A stretch of 64,000 nt of DNA from Bacteroidales bacterium UBA1680 (GTDB taxonomy: Bacteria > Bacteroidota > Bacteroidia > Bacteroidales > UBA932): positions 136,943 through 200,942 of the forward strand of contig DCKG01000022.1 in NCBI GenBank assembly GCA_002320605.1. The letters are read 5' to 3'. The translations under genes and the position numbers were made by a program. Under the pieces are notes generated by a model. The model saw only the letters and a list, made by a program, of their open reading frames with translations. It was not told the origin of the DNA and did no database searches. Below are positions 63,783-64,000 of the stretch, one piece after another; the first letter of the stretch is position 1, and each line of letters begins with the position of its first letter.

Positions 63783-64000
63783 AGGCCAACCACAGGTACT
63801 TCATGTGCCAGCACCCCGTGAACATGCGCAAGGGCATCGACTCCCTGTTCAACCTGATCCAGGCAGAGTCCCCGCTCTCGCCGATGAGCGGCGACGTGTT
63901 CGTGTTCTTTTCCAAGAACCGCTAGAGCGTGAAGCTGCTGCGCTGGGACGCGGACGGGTTCCTGCTGTACCAGAAGCGCCTTGAGCGGGGCTCGTTCGAG
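63770..64000 (+). pseudogene. IS66 accessory protein TnpB, in-frame TAG, cut by window end
   Basis: MFSLEANHRYFMCQHPVNMR starts at 63770 within the end of the accessory ORF. The TnpB motif VNMRKGIDSL is clear. TAG at 63923-63925 stops it after 51 codons (FFSKNR); the frame goes on as SVKLLRWDADGFLLYQKRLE, which normally follows with no break. One substitution, such as CAG to TAG, would explain it. Confidence 0.72.

Larger units (their letters stand above)
63272..64000 (+). mobile_element. IS66-family element, left part (continues past window)
   Basis: Starts with GTAAGCGTCTTCGGGAATAC, the IS66 end, 7 nt after the phosphoesterase stop. It contains the accessory ORF and the start of TnpB; the transposase proper (TnpC) would lie beyond the window. 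Confidence 0.75.

Noticed and set aside
41467..63925. Recoding of TAG as an amino acid across the island
   Set aside because: Several intact genes of the same island end with TAG (44727-44729, 46127-46129, 51012-51014), one interrupted gene also has a TAA, and frameshifts accompany the stops. No suppressor tRNA is in the window. Decay fits better.
40441..64000. Second attachment site (repeat of the tRNA-Leu 3' end)
   Set aside because: Searched by eye for CCGAGGCACCA-like sequence downstream and found none, so the far boundary of the element is not claimed.

Overview
The window is chromosomal DNA of a Bacteroidota bacterium, most likely order Bacteroidales. Evidence is a SusC/SusD pair, a fused SecDF, a porin-type outer-membrane barrel, PD40/SPOR and OmpA envelope proteins, and several promoters of the Bacteroidota type (TTTG, about 20 nt, TAnnTTTG). 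It has two halves of different character.

Positions 1-40,440 are mostly core genome: the 3' part of dnaE, a dipeptidyl-peptidase-like S9 protease, a TPR sensor-like membrane protein, a ThiL-like kinase, a secreted endonuclease/exonuclease/phosphatase protein, and a serine beta-lactamase-like hydrolase. Next come three tandem paralogous collagen-like lipoproteins (about 8.5 kb) followed at once by an OmpA-type protein. Then follow rpsL-rpsG-fusA-rpsJ, a CAT-anticodon tRNA, a barrel protein, nhaA, a SusC/SusD pair without enzymes, a 2.35-kb AT-rich insert bracketed by 400-bp direct repeats (the 3' end of a PD40/SPOR gene), secDF and tRNA-Leu(TAA).

From tRNA-Leu to the end (40.4-64 kb) the DNA is accessory: a tyrosine integrase broken by a frameshift and an in-frame TAG lies just after the tRNA, followed by what looks like a defence island. 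Its centre (43,020-52,503) is a tight seven-gene operon: VWA-like lipoprotein, three-TM protein, tubulin/FtsZ-like GTPase, giant actin/Hsp70-like ATPase, MotA/ZorA-like channel subunit with a long coiled-coil tail, MotB/ZorB-like subunit with a membrane Asp and an OmpA-like domain, and a DNA/RNA non-specific endonuclease carrying a lipoprotein signal. It resembles Zorya in its motor but lacks ZorC, ZorD and ZorE. It adds two cytomotive-type NTPases and an extracytoplasmic nuclease. I regard this as the candidate undescribed system.

Downstream are nested IS elements (an IS1634-type element inside an IS66 remnant), an ImmA/IrrE peptidase plus DUF4411-type PIN pair, and a decayed mobilization/replication module on the minus strand (relaxase, MobC, DnaC-like ATPase, Rep-like and HTH proteins, most with stops or frameshifts, next to iteron-like repeats). 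Then come a two-TM membrane protein, an AbiEi/AbiEii pair with an overlapping metallophosphoesterase, and the start of another IS66 element. The seven-gene operon and both toxin-antitoxin-like operons are open, while the mobility genes around them are broken. That suggests the cargo has been kept while mobility has been lost. Functional statements rest on motifs read by eye; no database search was run.
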